From NCBI RefSeq assembly GCF_000003605.2, contig NW_003124545.1, positions 1 to 64,000 on the forward strand: 64,000 nt of DNA, in the 5' to 3' direction. The position numbers and the translations under genes were made by a program. Source of the DNA: Saccoglossus kowalevskii (lineage: Eukaryota; Hemichordata; Enteropneusta; Harrimaniidae). Under the pieces are notes generated by a model. That model was not told where the DNA came from. It saw only the letters and a program-made list of their open reading frames with translations, and did not search any database. This document shows positions 12,135 to 24,533 of the stretch, piece after piece; positions within the stretch are counted from its first letter, which is position 1; each line of letters starts with the position of its first letter.

Positions 12135-13899
12135 ATCAGTATGGATGAATTGTAACTGACATCTGGTATCATACTGTTGGTATGGTTCTATTTGGGTAGA
12201 GTCTTCAGTATAGAGTAGATATATCAGTATGGATGGATTGTAACTGACAGCTGGTATCATATTGTTGGTATGGTTCTATTTGGGTAGAGTCTTCAGTATA
12301 GAGTAGATATATCAGTGTGGATGGATTGTAACTGACAGCTGGTATCATATTGTTGGTGTGGTTCTATTTGGGCAGAGTCTTCAGTATAGAGTAGATATAC
12401 CAGTGTAGATGGATTGTAACTGACAGCTGGTATCATATTGGTGGTATGGTTCTATTTGGGTAGAGTCTTCAGTATAGAGTAGATATATCAGTGTGGATGG
12501 ATTGTAACTGACAGCTGGTATCATATTGTTGGTATGATTCTATTTGGGTAGAGTCTTCAGTATAGAGTAGATATATCAGTGTGGATGGATTGTAACTGAC
12601 AGCTGGTATCATATTGTTGGTATGGTTCTATTTGGGTAGAGTCTTTAGTATAGAGTAGATATATAAGTGTGGATGGATTATAACTGACAGCTGGTATCAT
12701 ATTGTTGGTATGGTTCTATTTGGGTAGAGTCTTCAGTATAGAGTAGATATATCAGTATGGATGGATTGTAACTGACAGCTGGTATCATATTGTTGGTATG
12801 GTTCTATTTGGGTAGAGTCTTCAGTATATAGTAGATATATCAGTATGGATGGATTGTAACTGACAGCTGGTATCATACTGTTGGTATGGTTCTATTTGGG
12901 TAGAGTCTTCAGTATAGAGTAGATATATCAGTATGGATGGATTGTAACTGACAGCTGGTATCATATTGTTGGTATGGTTCTATTTGGGTAGAGTCTTCAG
13001 TATAGAGTAGATATATCAGTGTGGATGGATTGTAACTGACAGCTGGTATCATATTGTTGGTATGGTTCTATTTGGGTAGAGTCTTCAGTATAGAGTAGAT
13101 ATATCAGTGTGGATGGATTGTAACTGACAGCTGGTATCATATTGTTGGTATGGTTGTATTTGGGTAGAGTCGTCAGTATAGAGTAGATATATCCGTGTGG
13201 ATGGATTGTAACTGACCGCTGGTATCATATTGTTGGTATGGTTCTATTTGGGTAGAGTCTTCAGTATAGAGTAGATATATCAGTATGGATGGATTGTAAC
13301 TGACCGCTGGTATCATATTGTTGGTATGGTTCTATTTGGGTAGAGTCTTCAGTATAGAGTAGATATATCGGTGTGGATGGATTGTAACTGACAGCTGGTA
13401 TCATATTGTTGGTATGGTTCTATTTGGGTGGAGTCTTCAGTATAGAGTAGATATATCAGTGTGGATGGATTGTAACTGGCAGCTGGTATCATATTGTTGA
13501 TATGGTTCTATTTGGGTAGAGTCTTTAGTATAGAGTAGATATATCAGTGTGGATGGATTGTAACTGACCGCTGGTATCATATTGTTGGTATGGTTCTATT
13601 TGGGTTTAGTCTTCAGTATAGAGTAGATATATCAGTGTGGATGGATTGTAACTGACAGCTGGTATCATATTGTTGGTGTGGTTCTATTTGGTTAGAGTCT
13701 TCAGTATAGAGTAGATATATCAGTATGGATGGATTGTAACTGACAGCTGGTATCATACTGTTGGTATGGTTCTATTTGGGTAGAGTCTTCAGTATAGAGT
13801 AGATATATCAGTATGGATGGATTGTAACTGACAGCTGGTATCATATTGTTGGTATGGTTCTATTTGGGTAGAGTTTTCAGTATAGAGTAGATATATCAG

Positions 13900-14835
13900 T
13901 GTGGATGGATTTTAACTGACAGCTGGTATCATATTGTTGGTATAGTTCTATTTGGGCAGAGGCTTCAGTATAGAGTAGATATATCTGTGTAGATGGATTG
14001 TCACTGACAGCTGGTATCTTATTGGTGGTATGGTTCTATTTGGGTAGAGTCTTCAGTATAGACTAGATATATCAGTGTGGATGGATTGTAACTGACAGCT
14101 AGTATCATATTTTTGGTATGGTTCTATTTGGGTGGAGTCTTCAGTATAGAGTAGATATATCAGTGTGGGTGGATTGTAACTGACAGCTGGTATCATATTG
14201 TTGGTATGGTTCTATTTGGGTAGAGTCTTCAGTATAGAGTAGATATATCAGTGTGGATGGATTGTAACTGACAGCTGGTATCATATTGTTGGTATGGTTC
14301 TATTTGGGTAGAGACTTTAGTATAGAGTAGATATATCAGTGTGGATGGATTATAACTAACAGCTGGTATCATATTGTTGGTATGGTTCTATTTGTGTAGA
14401 GTCTTTACTATAGAGTAGATATATCAGTGTGGATGGATTGTAACTGACAGCTGGTATCATATTGTTGGTATGGTTCTTTTTGGGTAGAGTCTTCAGTATA
14501 GAGTAGATAAATCAGTGTGGATGGACTGTAACTGACAGCTGGTATCATATTGTTGGTATGGTTCTATTTGGGTAGAGTCTTCAGTATAGAGTAGATATAT
14601 CAGTGTGGGTGGATTGTAACTGACAGCTAGTATCATATTGTTGGTATGGTTCTATTTGGGTAGAGTCTTCAGTATAGAGTAGATATGTCAGTATGGATGG
14701 ATTGTAACTAACAGCTGGTATCATATTGTTGGTATGGATCTATTTGGGTAGAGTCTTCAGTATAGAGTAGATATATCAGTATGGATGGATTGTAACTGAC
14801 AGCTGATATCATATTGTTGGTATGGTTCTATTTGG
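13900..14835 (+). repeat. Variant-rich block shared with 21010-21945
   Basis: A run of about ten units with an unusual marker series: gggcagaggcttc, atctgtgtagatgg, gattgtcactgac at 14000, tatcttattggtgg, gactagatat, catatttttgg, gagactttag, ataactaacag, ggttctttttggg, gtagataaatc and gatatgtcag. The same series occurs from about 21010 (gtcactgac at 21109, offset 7109). The first few markers occur a third time, with gtcactgac at 23926. It is an array segment that has been copied over 7-10 kb. Confidence 0.85.
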
Positions 14836-14849
14836 GTAGAGTCTTTCAG

Positions 14850-17040
14850 TATAGAGTAGATATATCAGTGTGGATGGATTGTATCTGACAGCTGGTATCA
14901 TATTGTTGGCATGGTTCTATTTGAGTAGAGTCTTCAGTATAAAGTAGATATATCAGTGTGGATGGATTGTATCTGACAGCTGGTATCATATTGTTGGTAT
15001 GGTTCTATTTGGGTAGAGTCTTCAGTACGGAGTAGATATATCAGTGTAGATGAATTGTAACTGACAGCTGGTAGCATATTGTTTGTATGGTTCTATTTGG
15101 TTAGAGTCTGCAGTATAGAGTAGATATATCAGTGTGGATGGATTGTAACTGACAGCTGCTATCATATTGTTTGTATGGTTCTAGTTGAGTAGAGTCTTCA
15201 GTATAGAGTAGATATATCAGTGTGGGTGGATTGTAACTGACAGCTGATATCATATTGTTTGTATGGTTCTATTTGGGTAGAGTCTTCAGTATAGAGTTGA
15301 TATATCAGTGTGGATGGCTTGTAACTGACATTTGGTATCATATTGTTGGTATGGTTCTATTTGAGTAGAGTCTTCAGTATAGAGTAGATATATCAGTGTG
15401 GATGGCTTGTAACTGACAGTTGGTATCATATTGTTGGTATGGTTCTATTTGAGTAGAGTCTTCAGTATAGAGTAGATATATCAGTGTGGGTGGATTGTAA
15501 CTGACAGCTGATATCATATTGTTTGTATGGTTCTATTTGGGTAGAGTCTTCAGTATAGAGTTGATATATCAGTGTGGATGGCTTGTAACTGACATTTGGT
15601 ATCATATTGTTGGTATGGTTCTATTTGAGTAGAGTCTTCAGTATAGAGTAGATATATCAGTGTGGATGGATTGTAACTGACAGCTGATATCATTTTGTTG
15701 GCATGGTTCTATTTGGGTAGAGTCTTCAGTATAGAGTAGATATATCAGTGTGGATGGCTTGTAACTGACAGTTGGTATCATATTGTTGGTATGGTTCTAT
15801 TTGAGTAGAGTCTTCAGTATAGAGTAGATATATCAGTGTGGATGGCTTGTAACTGACAGCTGGTATCATATTGTTGGCATGGTTCTATTTGAGTAGAGTC
15901 TTCAGTATAGAGTAGATATATCAGTGTGGGTGGATTGTAACTAACAGCTGATATCATATTGTTGGCATGGTTCTATTTGAGTAGAGTCTTCAGTATAGAG
16001 TAGATATATCAGTGTGGATGGATTGTAACTGATAGATGGTATTATATTGTTGGTATAGTTCTATTTGTGTAGAGTCTTCAGTATAGAGTAGATATATCAG
16101 TGTGGATGGATTGTAACTGATAGATGGTATTATATTGTTGGTATGGTTCTATTTGTGTAGAGTCTTCAGTATAGAGGAGATATATCAGTGTGGATGGATT
16201 GTAACTGACAGCTGATATCATATTGTTGGCATGGTTCTATTTGGCTAGAGTCTTCAGTATAGAGTAGGTATATCAGTGTGGATGGCTTGTAACTGACAGT
16301 TGGTATCATATTGTTGGTATGGTTCTATTTGAGTAGAGTCTTCAGTATAGAGTAGATATATCAGTGTGGGTGGATGGTAACTGACAGCTGGTATCATATT
16401 GTTGGCATGGTTCTATTTGAGTCGAGTCTTCAGTATAGAGTAGATATATCTGTGTGGGTGGATTGTAACTGACAGCTGATATCATATTGTTGGCATGGTT
16501 CTATTTGGGTAGAGTCTTCAGTATAGAGTAGGTATATCAGTGTGGATGGCTTGTAACTGACAGTTGGTATCATATTGTTGGTATGGTTCTATTTGAGTAG
16601 AGTCTTCAGTATAGAGTAGATATATCAGTGTGGGTGGATGGTAACTGACAGCTGGTATCATATTGTTGGCATGGTTCTATTTGAGTCGAGTCTTCAGTAT
16701 AGAGTAGATATATCTGTGTGGGTGGATTGTAACTGACAGCTGATATCATATTGTTGGTATGGTTCTATTTGAGTAGAGTCTTCAGTATAGAGTAGATATA
16801 TCAGTGTGGGTGGATTGTAACTGACAGCTGATATCATATTGTTTGTATGGTTCTATTTGGGTAGAGTCTTCAGTATAGAGTAGATATATCAGTGTGGATG
16901 GATTTTATTGACAGCTGGTATCATATTGTTGGTATGGTTCTATTTGGGTAGAGTCTTCAGTACGGAGTAGATATATCAGTGTGGATGGATTGTAACTGAC
17001 AGCTGATATCATATTGTTGGCATGGTTCTATTTGGGTTTA
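14850..17040 (+). repeat. Domain III: ctgatatc / ggcatgg / gagtagag units
   Basis: The variants change sharply near 14850, where a one-base gain (gagtctttcag) sits close to the border. Units now carry ctgatatcat, ttggcatgg, tttgagtagag, gatggcttgtaac, gtgggtgg and gatagatggtatt. The same types fill 46400-47150 and most of 52500-64000, so this is a separate subfamily of the array. A damaged unit near 16905 reads gattttattgacag. No genes were seen. Confidence 0.85.
16178..16730 (+). repeat. 264-bp three-unit tandem repeat
   Basis: The series gtaggtatatc / ggcttgtaac, then gtgggtggatggtaac, then gagtcgagtc with atctgtgtggg occurs twice in a row. Markers are exactly 264 bp apart (gtaggt at 16264 and 16528). 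A third occurrence of the same trio is near 60190-60410, so the trimer was also copied into domain XII. Confidence 0.85.
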
Positions 17041-17489
17041 GTCTTCAGTATAGAGTAGATATATCAGTGTGGATGGATTGTAACTGACAGCTGGTATCAT
17101 ATTGTTGGTATGGTTCTATTTGGGTAGAGTCTTCAGTATAGAGTAGATATATCAGTATGGATGGATTGTAACTGACAGCTGGTATCATACTGTTGGTATG
17201 GTTCTATTTGGGTAGAGTCTTCAGTATAGAGTAGATATATCAGTATGGATGAATTGTAACTGACATCTGGTATCATACTGTTGGTATGGTTCTATTTGGG
17301 TAGAGTCTTCAGTATAGAGTAGATATATCAGTATGGATGGATTGTAACTGACAGCTGGTATCATATTGTTGGTATGGTTCTATTTGGGTAGAGTCTTCAG
17401 TATAGAGTAGATATATCAGTGTGGATGGATTTTAACTGACAGCTAGTATCATATTGTTGGTATGGTTCTATTTGGGCAGAGGCTTCAGT

Positions 17490-17740
17490 ATAGAGTAGAT
17501 ATATCAGTATGGATGGGTTGTAACTGACAGCTGGTATCATACTGTTGGTATGGTTCTATTTGGGTAGAATCTTCAGTATAGAGTAGATATATTAGTATGG
17601 ATGGATTGTAACTGACAGCTGGTATGGTTCTATTTGGGTAGAGTCTTCAGTATAGAGTAGATATATCAGTGTGGATGGATTGTAACTGACAGCTGGTATC
17701 ATATTGTTGGTATGGTTCTATTTGGGGTGGAGTCTTCAGT
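17490..17740 (+). repeat. Relocated copy of 8350-8590
   Basis: Three neighbouring units repeat the series ggatgggttg with tagaatcttc, then attagtatgg with the 14-bp deletion, then a gggtggag unit. The series is in the same order as at 8350-8590 (ggtatggttc at 17621 versus 8477, offset 9144). A one-base gain (ttggggtgg) is private to this copy. Confidence 0.85.
17591..17664 (+). repeat. 74-bp unit, second occurrence
   Basis: Same 14-bp loss between the GGTAT repeats as at 8447-8520, with the same attagtatgg start and the same preceding tagaatcttc unit. Sharing a deletion together with a neighbouring substitution points to copying of the block and not to two separate deletions. Confidence 0.9.
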
Positions 17741-17929
17741 ATAGAGTAGATATACCAGTGTAGATGGATTGTAACTGACAGCTGGTATCATATTGGTGGT
17801 ATGGTTCTATTTGGGTAGAGTCTTCAGTATAGAGTAGATATATCAGTGTGGATGGATTGTAACTGACAGCTAGTATCATATTGTTGGTATGGTTCTATTT
17901 GGGTGGAGTCTTCAGTATAGAGTAGATAT

Positions 17930-18897
17930 ATCAGTGTGGATGGATTGTAACTGACAGCTGGTGTCATATTGTTGGTATGGTTCTATTTGGGTAGAGTCTT
18001 CAGTATAGAGTAGATATATCATTGTGGATGGATTGTAACTGACAGCTGATATCATATTGTTGGTATGGTTCTATTTGGGTGGAGTCTTCAGTATAGAGTA
18101 GATATATCAGTGTGGATGGATTGTAACTGACAGCTGGTATCATATTGTTGGTATGGTTCTATTTGGGTAGAGTCTTTAGTATAGAGTAGATATATCAGTG
18201 TGGATGGATTATAACTGACAGCTGGCATCATATTGTTGGTATGGTTCTATTTGTGTAGAGTCTTTAGTATAGAGTAGATATATCAGTGTGGATGGATTGT
18301 AACTGACAGCTGGTGTCATATTGTTGGTATGGTTCTATTTGGGTAGAGTCTTCAGTATAGAGTAGATATATCATTGTGGATGGATTGTAACTGACAGCTG
18401 ATTTCATATTGTTGGTATGGTTCTATTTGGGTGGAGTCTTCAGTATAGAGTATATATATCAGTGTGGATGAATTGTAACTGACAGCTGGTATCATATTGT
18501 TGGTATGGTTCTATTTGGGTAGAGTCTTTAGTATAGAGTAGATATATCAGTGTGGATGGATTATAACTGACAGCTGGCATCATATTGTTGGTATGGTTCT
18601 ATTTGTGTAGAGTCTTTAGTATAGAGTAGATATATCAGTGTGGATGGATTGTTACTGACAGCTGGTGTCATATTGTTGGTATGGTTCTATTTAGGTAGAG
18701 TCTTCAGTATAGAGTAGATATATCATTGTGGATGGATTGTAACTGACAGCTGATATCATATTGTTGGTATGGTTCTATTTGGGTGGAGTCTTCAGTATAG
18801 AGTAGATATATCAGTGTGGATGGATTGTAACTGACAGCTGGTATCATATTGTTGGTATGGTTCTATTTGGGTAGAGTCTTCAGTATAGAGTAGATAT
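17930..18897 (+). repeat. 352-bp four-unit tandem repeat
   Basis: Four unit types recur in fixed order: ctggtgtcat; cattgtgg with ctgatatcat and gggtggag; gggtagagtctttag; ttataac with ctggcatcat and tgtgtagagtctttag. Copies start at 17930, 18282 and 18634, and the third is incomplete. cattgtgg lies at 18020, 18372 and 18724, exactly 352 bp apart. Within the second copy ctgatttcat and a tatatatatc change are private. Confidence 0.85.
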
Positions 18898-21009
18898 ATC
18901 AGTGTGGATGGATTGTAACTGACAGCTGGTATCATATTGTTGGTATGGTTCTTTTTGGGTAGAGTCTTCAGTATAGAGTAGATATATCAGTGTGGATGGA
19001 CTGTAACTGACAGCTGGTATTATATTGTTGGTATGGTTCTATTTGGGTAGAGTCTTCAGTATAGAGTAGATATATCAGTGTGGATGGATCGTAACTGACA
19101 TCTGGTATCATATTGTTTGTATGGTTCTATTTGGATAGTGTTTAGTATAGAGTAAATATATCAGTGTGGATGGATTGTAACTGACAGCTGGTATCATATT
19201 GTTGGTATGGTTCTATTTGGGTAGGGTCTTCAGTATAGAGTAGATATATCAGTGTGGATGGATTGTAACTGACAGCTGGTATCATATTGTTGGTATGGTT
19301 CTATTTGGGTAGAGTCTTCAGTATAGAGTAGATATATCAGTGTGGATGGATTGTAACTGACATCTGGTATCATATTGTTTGTATGGTTCTATTTGGATAG
19401 TCTTTAGTATAGAGTAAATATATCAGTGTGGATGGATTGTAACTGACAGCTGGTATCATATTGTTGGTATGGTTCTATTTGGGTAGGGTCTTCAGTATAG
19501 AGTAGATATATCAGTGTGAATGGATTGTAACTGACAGCTGTTATCATAGTGTTGGTATGGTTCTATTTGGGTAGAGTCTTTAGTATAGAGTAGATATATC
19601 AGTGTGGATGGATTATAACTGACAGCTGGTATCATATTGTTGGTATGGTTCTATTTGTGTAGAGTCTTTAGTATAGAGTAGATATATCAGTGTGGATGGA
19701 TTGTAACTGACAGCTAGTATCATATTGTTGGTATGGTTCTATTTAGGTGGAGTATTCAGTATAGAGTAGATATATCAGTGTGGAAGGATTGTAACTGGCA
19801 GCTGGTATCATATTGTTGGTATGGTTCTATTTGGGTAGAGTCTTTAGTATAGATTAGATATATCAGTGTGGATGGATTGTAACTGACCGCTGGTATCATA
19901 TTGTTGGTATGGTTCTATTTGGGTAGAGTCTTCAGTATAGAGTAGATATGTCAGTGTGGATGGATTGTAACTGACAGCTGGTATCATATTCTTGGTATGG
20001 TTCTATTTGGGTAGAGTCTTGAGTATAGAGTAGATATATCAGTGTGGATGGATTGTAACTGACAGCTGGTATCATATTGTTGGTATGGTTCTATTTGGGT
20101 AGAGTCTTCAGTATAGAGTAGATATATCAGTGTGGATGGATTGTAACTGACCGGTGGTATCATATTGTTGGTATGGTTCTATTTGGGTAGAGTCTTCAGT
20201 ATAGAGTAGATATATCAGTATGGATGAATTGTAACTGACAGCTGGTATCATACTGTTGGTATGGTTCTATTTGGGTAGAGTCTTCAGTATAGAGTAGATA
20301 TATCAGTATGGATGGATTGTAACTGACAGCTGGTATCATATTGTTGGTATGGTTCTATTTGGGTAGAGTCTTCAGTATAGAGTAGATATATCAGTGTGGA
20401 TGGATTGTAACTGACAGCTGGTATCATATTGTTGGTATGGTTCTATTTGGGTAGAGTCATCAGTATAGAGTAGATATATCAGTATGGATGGATTGTAACT
20501 GACAGCTGGTACCATACTGTTGGTATGGTTCTATTTGGGTAGAGTCTTCAGTATAGAGTAGATATATCAGTATGGATGGATTGTAACTGACAGCTGGTAT
20601 CATATTGTTGGTATGGTTCTATTTGGGTAGAGTCTTCAGTATAGAGTAGATATATCAGTGTGGATGGATTGTAACTGACAGCTGGTATCATATTGTTGGT
20701 ATGGTTCTATTTGGGTAGAGTCTTCAGTATAGAGTAGATATATCAGTGTGGATGGACTGTAACTGACAGCTGGTATTATATTGTTGGTATGGTTCTATTT
20801 GGGTAGAGTCTTCAGTATAGAGTAGATATATCAGTGTGGATGGATTGTAACTGACATCTGGTATCATATTGTTTGTATGGTTCTATTTGGATAGTGTTTA
20901 GTATAGAGTAAATATATCAGTGTGGATGGATTGTAACTGACAGCTGGTATCATATTGTTGGTATGGTTCTATTTGGGTAGGGTCTTCAGTATAGAGTAGA
21001 TATATCAGT

Positions 21010-21945
21010 GTGGATGGATTGTAACTGACAGCTGGTATCATATTGTTGGTATAGTTCTATTTGGGCAGAGGCTTCAGTATAGAGTAGATATATCTGTGTA
21101 GATGGATTGTCACTGACAGCTGGTATCTTATTGGTGGTATGGTTCTATTTGGGTAGAGTCTTCAGTATAGACTAGATATATCAGTGTGGATGGATTGTAA
21201 CTGACAGCTAGTATCATATTTTTGGTATGGTTCTATTTGGGTGGAGTCTTCAGTATAGAGTAGATATATCAGTGTGGGTGGATTGTAACTGACAGCTGGT
21301 ATCATATTGTTGGTATGGTTCTATTTGGGTAGAGTCTTCAGTATAGAGTAGATATATCAGTGTGGATGGATTGTAACTGACAGCTGGTATCATATTGATG
21401 GTATGGTTCTATTTGGGTAGAGACTTTAGTATAGAGTAGATATATCAGTGTGGATGGATTATAACTAACAGCTGGTATCATATTGTTGGTATGGTTCTAT
21501 TTGTGTAGAGTCTTTAGTATAGAGTAGATATATCAGTGTGGATGGATTGTAACTGACAGCTGGTATCATATTGTTGGTATGGTTCTTTTTGGGTAGAGTC
21601 TTCAGTATAGAGTAGATAAATCAGTGTGGATGGACTGTAACTGACAGCTGGTATCATATTGTTGGTATGGTTCTATTTGGGTAGAGTCTTCAGTATAGAG
21701 TAGATATATCAGTGTGGGTGGATTGTAACTGACAGCTAGTATCATATTGTTGGTATGGTTCTATTTGGGTAGAGTCTTCAGTATAGAGTAGATATGTCAG
21801 TATGGATGGATTGTAACTAACAGCTGGTATCATATTGTTGGTATGGTTCTATTTGGGTAGAGTCTTCAGTATAGAGTAGATATATCAGTATGGATGGATT
21901 GTAACTGACAGCTGGTATCATATTGTTGGTATGGTTCTATTTGGG
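21010..21945 (+). repeat. Second copy of the 13900-14835 block
   Basis: Shares the full marker series of that block (gtcactgac at 21109, gactagatat, gagactttag, ggttctttttggg, gtagataaatc). A few private changes are present, such as attgatgg where the first copy has attgttgg. It is preceded by 86-bp and gtagggtc units instead of the catactg units seen before the first copy, so the copied piece has a clear left border. Confidence 0.8.
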
Positions 21946-24436
21946 TAGAGTCTTCAGTATAGAGTAGATATATCAGTGTGGATGGATTGTAACTGACAGC
22001 TGGTATCATATTGTTGGTATGGTTCTATTTGGGTGGAGTCTTCAGTATAGAGTAGATATATCAGTGTGGATGGATTGTAACTGGCAGCTGGTATCATATT
22101 GTTGGTATGGTTCTATTTGGGTAAAGTCTTTAGTATAGAGTAGATATATCAGTGTGGATGGATTGTAACTGACCGCTGGTATCATATTGTTGGTATGGTT
22201 CTATTTGGGTAGAGTCTTCAGTATAGAGTAGATATATCAGTGTAGATGGATTGTAACTGACAGCTGGTATCATATTGGTGGTATGGTTCTATTTGGGTAG
22301 AGTCTTCAGTATAGAGTAGATATATCAGTGTGGATGGATTGTAACTGACAGCTAGTATCATATTGTTGGTATGATTCTATTTGGGTGGAGTCTTCAGTAT
22401 AGAGTAGATATATCAGTGTGGATGGATTGTAACTGACAGCTGGTATCATATTGTTGGTATGGTTCTATTTTGGGTAGAGTCTTCAGTATAGAGTAGATAT
22501 ATCAGTGAGGATGGATTGTAACTGACAGCTGGTATCATATTGTTGGTATGGTTCTATCTGGGTAGAGTCTTTAGTATAGAGTAGATATATCAGTGTGGAT
22601 GGATTATAACTGACAGCTGGTATCATATTGTTGGTATGGTTCTATTTGTGTAGAGTCTTTAATATAGAGTAGATATATCAGTGTGGATGGATTGTGACTG
22701 ACAGCTGGTGTCATATTGTTGGTATGGTTCTATTTGGGTAGAGTCTTCAGTATAGAGTAGATATATCAGTGTGGATGGATTGTAACTGACAGCTGGTATC
22801 ATATTGTTGGTATGGTTCTATTTGGGTAGAGTCTTCAGTATAGAGTAGATATATCAGTGTGGATGGATTGTAACTGACAGCTGGTATCATATTGTTGGTA
22901 TGGTTCTATTTGGGTAGAGTCTTCAGTATAGAGTAGATATATCAGTGTGGATGGATTGTAACTGACAGCTGGTATCATATTGTTGGTATGGTTCTATTTG
23001 GGTAGAGACTTCAGTATAGAGTAGATATATCAGTATGGATGGATTGTAACTGACAGCTGGTACCATACTGTTGGTATGGTTCTATTTGGGTAGAGTCTTC
23101 AGTATAGAGTAGATATATCAGTATGGATGGATTGTAACTGACAGCTGGTATCATATTGTTGGTATGGCTCTATTTGGGTAGAGTCTTCAGTATAGAGTAG
23201 ATATATCAGTGTGGATGGATTGTAACTGACAGCTGGTATCATATTGTTGGTATGGTTCTATTTGGGTAGAGTCTTCAGTATAGAGTAGATATATCAGTGT
23301 GGATGGATTGTAACTGAGAGCTGGTATCATATTGTTGGTATGGTTCTATTTGGGTAGAGTCTTCAGTATAGAGTAGATATATCAGTGTAGATGGATTGTA
23401 ACTGACATCTGGTATCATATTGTTGGTATGGTTCTATTTGGGTAGAGTCTTCAGTATAGAGTAGATATATCAGTGTGGATGGATTGTAACTGACAGCTGG
23501 TATCATATTGTTGGTATGGTTCTATTTGGGTAGAGTCTTCAGTATAGAGTAGATATATCAGTGTGGATGGATTGTAACTGACAGCTGGTATCATATTGTT
23601 GGTATGGTTCTATTTGGGTAGAGTCTTCAGTATAGAGTAGATATATCAGTGTGGATGGATTGTAACTGACAGCTGGTATCATATTGTTGGTATGGTTCTA
23701 TTTGGGTAGAGTCTTCAGTATAGAGTAGATATATCAGTATGGATGGATTGTAACTGACAGCTGGTATCATATTGTTGGTATGGTTCTATTTGGGTAGAGT
23801 TTTCAGTATAGAGTAGATATATCAGTGTGGATGGATTTTAACTGACAGCTGGTATCATATTGTTGGTATAGTTCTATTTGGGCAGAGGCTTCAGTATAGA
23901 GTAGATATATCTGTGTAGATGGATTGTCACTGACAGCTGGTATCTTATTGGTGGTATGGTTCTATTTGGGTAGAGTCTTCAGTATAGAGTAGATATATCA
24001 GTGTGGATGGATTGTAACTGACAGCTAGTATCATATTTTTGGTATGGTTCTATTTGGGTAGAGTCTTCAGTATAGAGTAGATATATCAGTGTGGGTGGAT
24101 TGTAACTGACAGCTGGTATCATATTGTTGGTATGGTTCTATTTGGGTAGAGTCTTCAGTATAGAGTAGATATATCAGTGTGGATGGATTGTAACTGACAG
24201 CTGGTATCATATTGTTGGTATGGTTCTATTTGGGTAGAGTCTTTAGTATAGAGTAGATATATCAGTGTGGATGGATTATAACTGACAGCTGGTATCATAT
24301 TGTTGGTATAGTTCTATTTGTGTAGAGTCTTTAGTATAGAGTAGATATATCAGTGTGGATGGATTGTAACTGACAGCTGGTGTCATATTGTTGGTATGGT
24401 TCTATTTGGGTAGAGTCTTCAGTATAGAGTAGATAT

Positions 24437-24533
24437 ATCAGTGTGGATGGATTGTAACTGACAGCTGGTATCATTGGTATCATATTGTTGGTATGGTTCT
24501 ATTTGGGTGGAGTCTTCAGTATAGAGTAGATAT
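24437..24533 (+). repeat. 97-bp unit with a 9-bp duplication
   Basis: The unit reads ctggtatcattggtatcat where the canonical one reads ctggtatcat. This is a gain of 9 bp made of a partial repeat of its own sequence, as expected from replication slippage. It is the longest unit I found and I saw no second copy, so it is probably recent. Confidence 0.85.

Larger units (their letters stand above)
8350..13450 (+). repeat. Duplicated 2-2.4-kb block with internal 794-bp repeat
   Basis: Markers repeat at offset 2378: gattgcaac at 8626 and 11004, and agcatatagtgtag at 8945 and 11323. They repeat again 794 bp on, at 12117. Downstream, tatgattc at 9361 and 12533 and ataagtg at 9491 and 12663 keep offset 3172 (2378 + 794). 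Past about 9530 the offset drops to 2908, as at cggtg 10461 and 13369. The change of 264 bp is exactly three units. The block was therefore duplicated, then altered by gain or loss of whole units. Confidence 0.8.
6850..14850 (+). repeat. Domain II: gggtagag units with cagtatgg/catactg variants
   Basis: From about 6850 the alternating dimer stops and nearly all units carry gggtagagtcttcag. Recurrent variants are cagtatggatgg, catactgttgg, cataatgttgg, gggtggag, ggtgtggttc, gggcagag with gataccagtgtag, and attggtggtatgg. A pair of neighbouring units near 6995-7115 share ttttagtagag, a local duplication. No gene or unique sequence was seen in these 8 kb. Confidence 0.85.
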
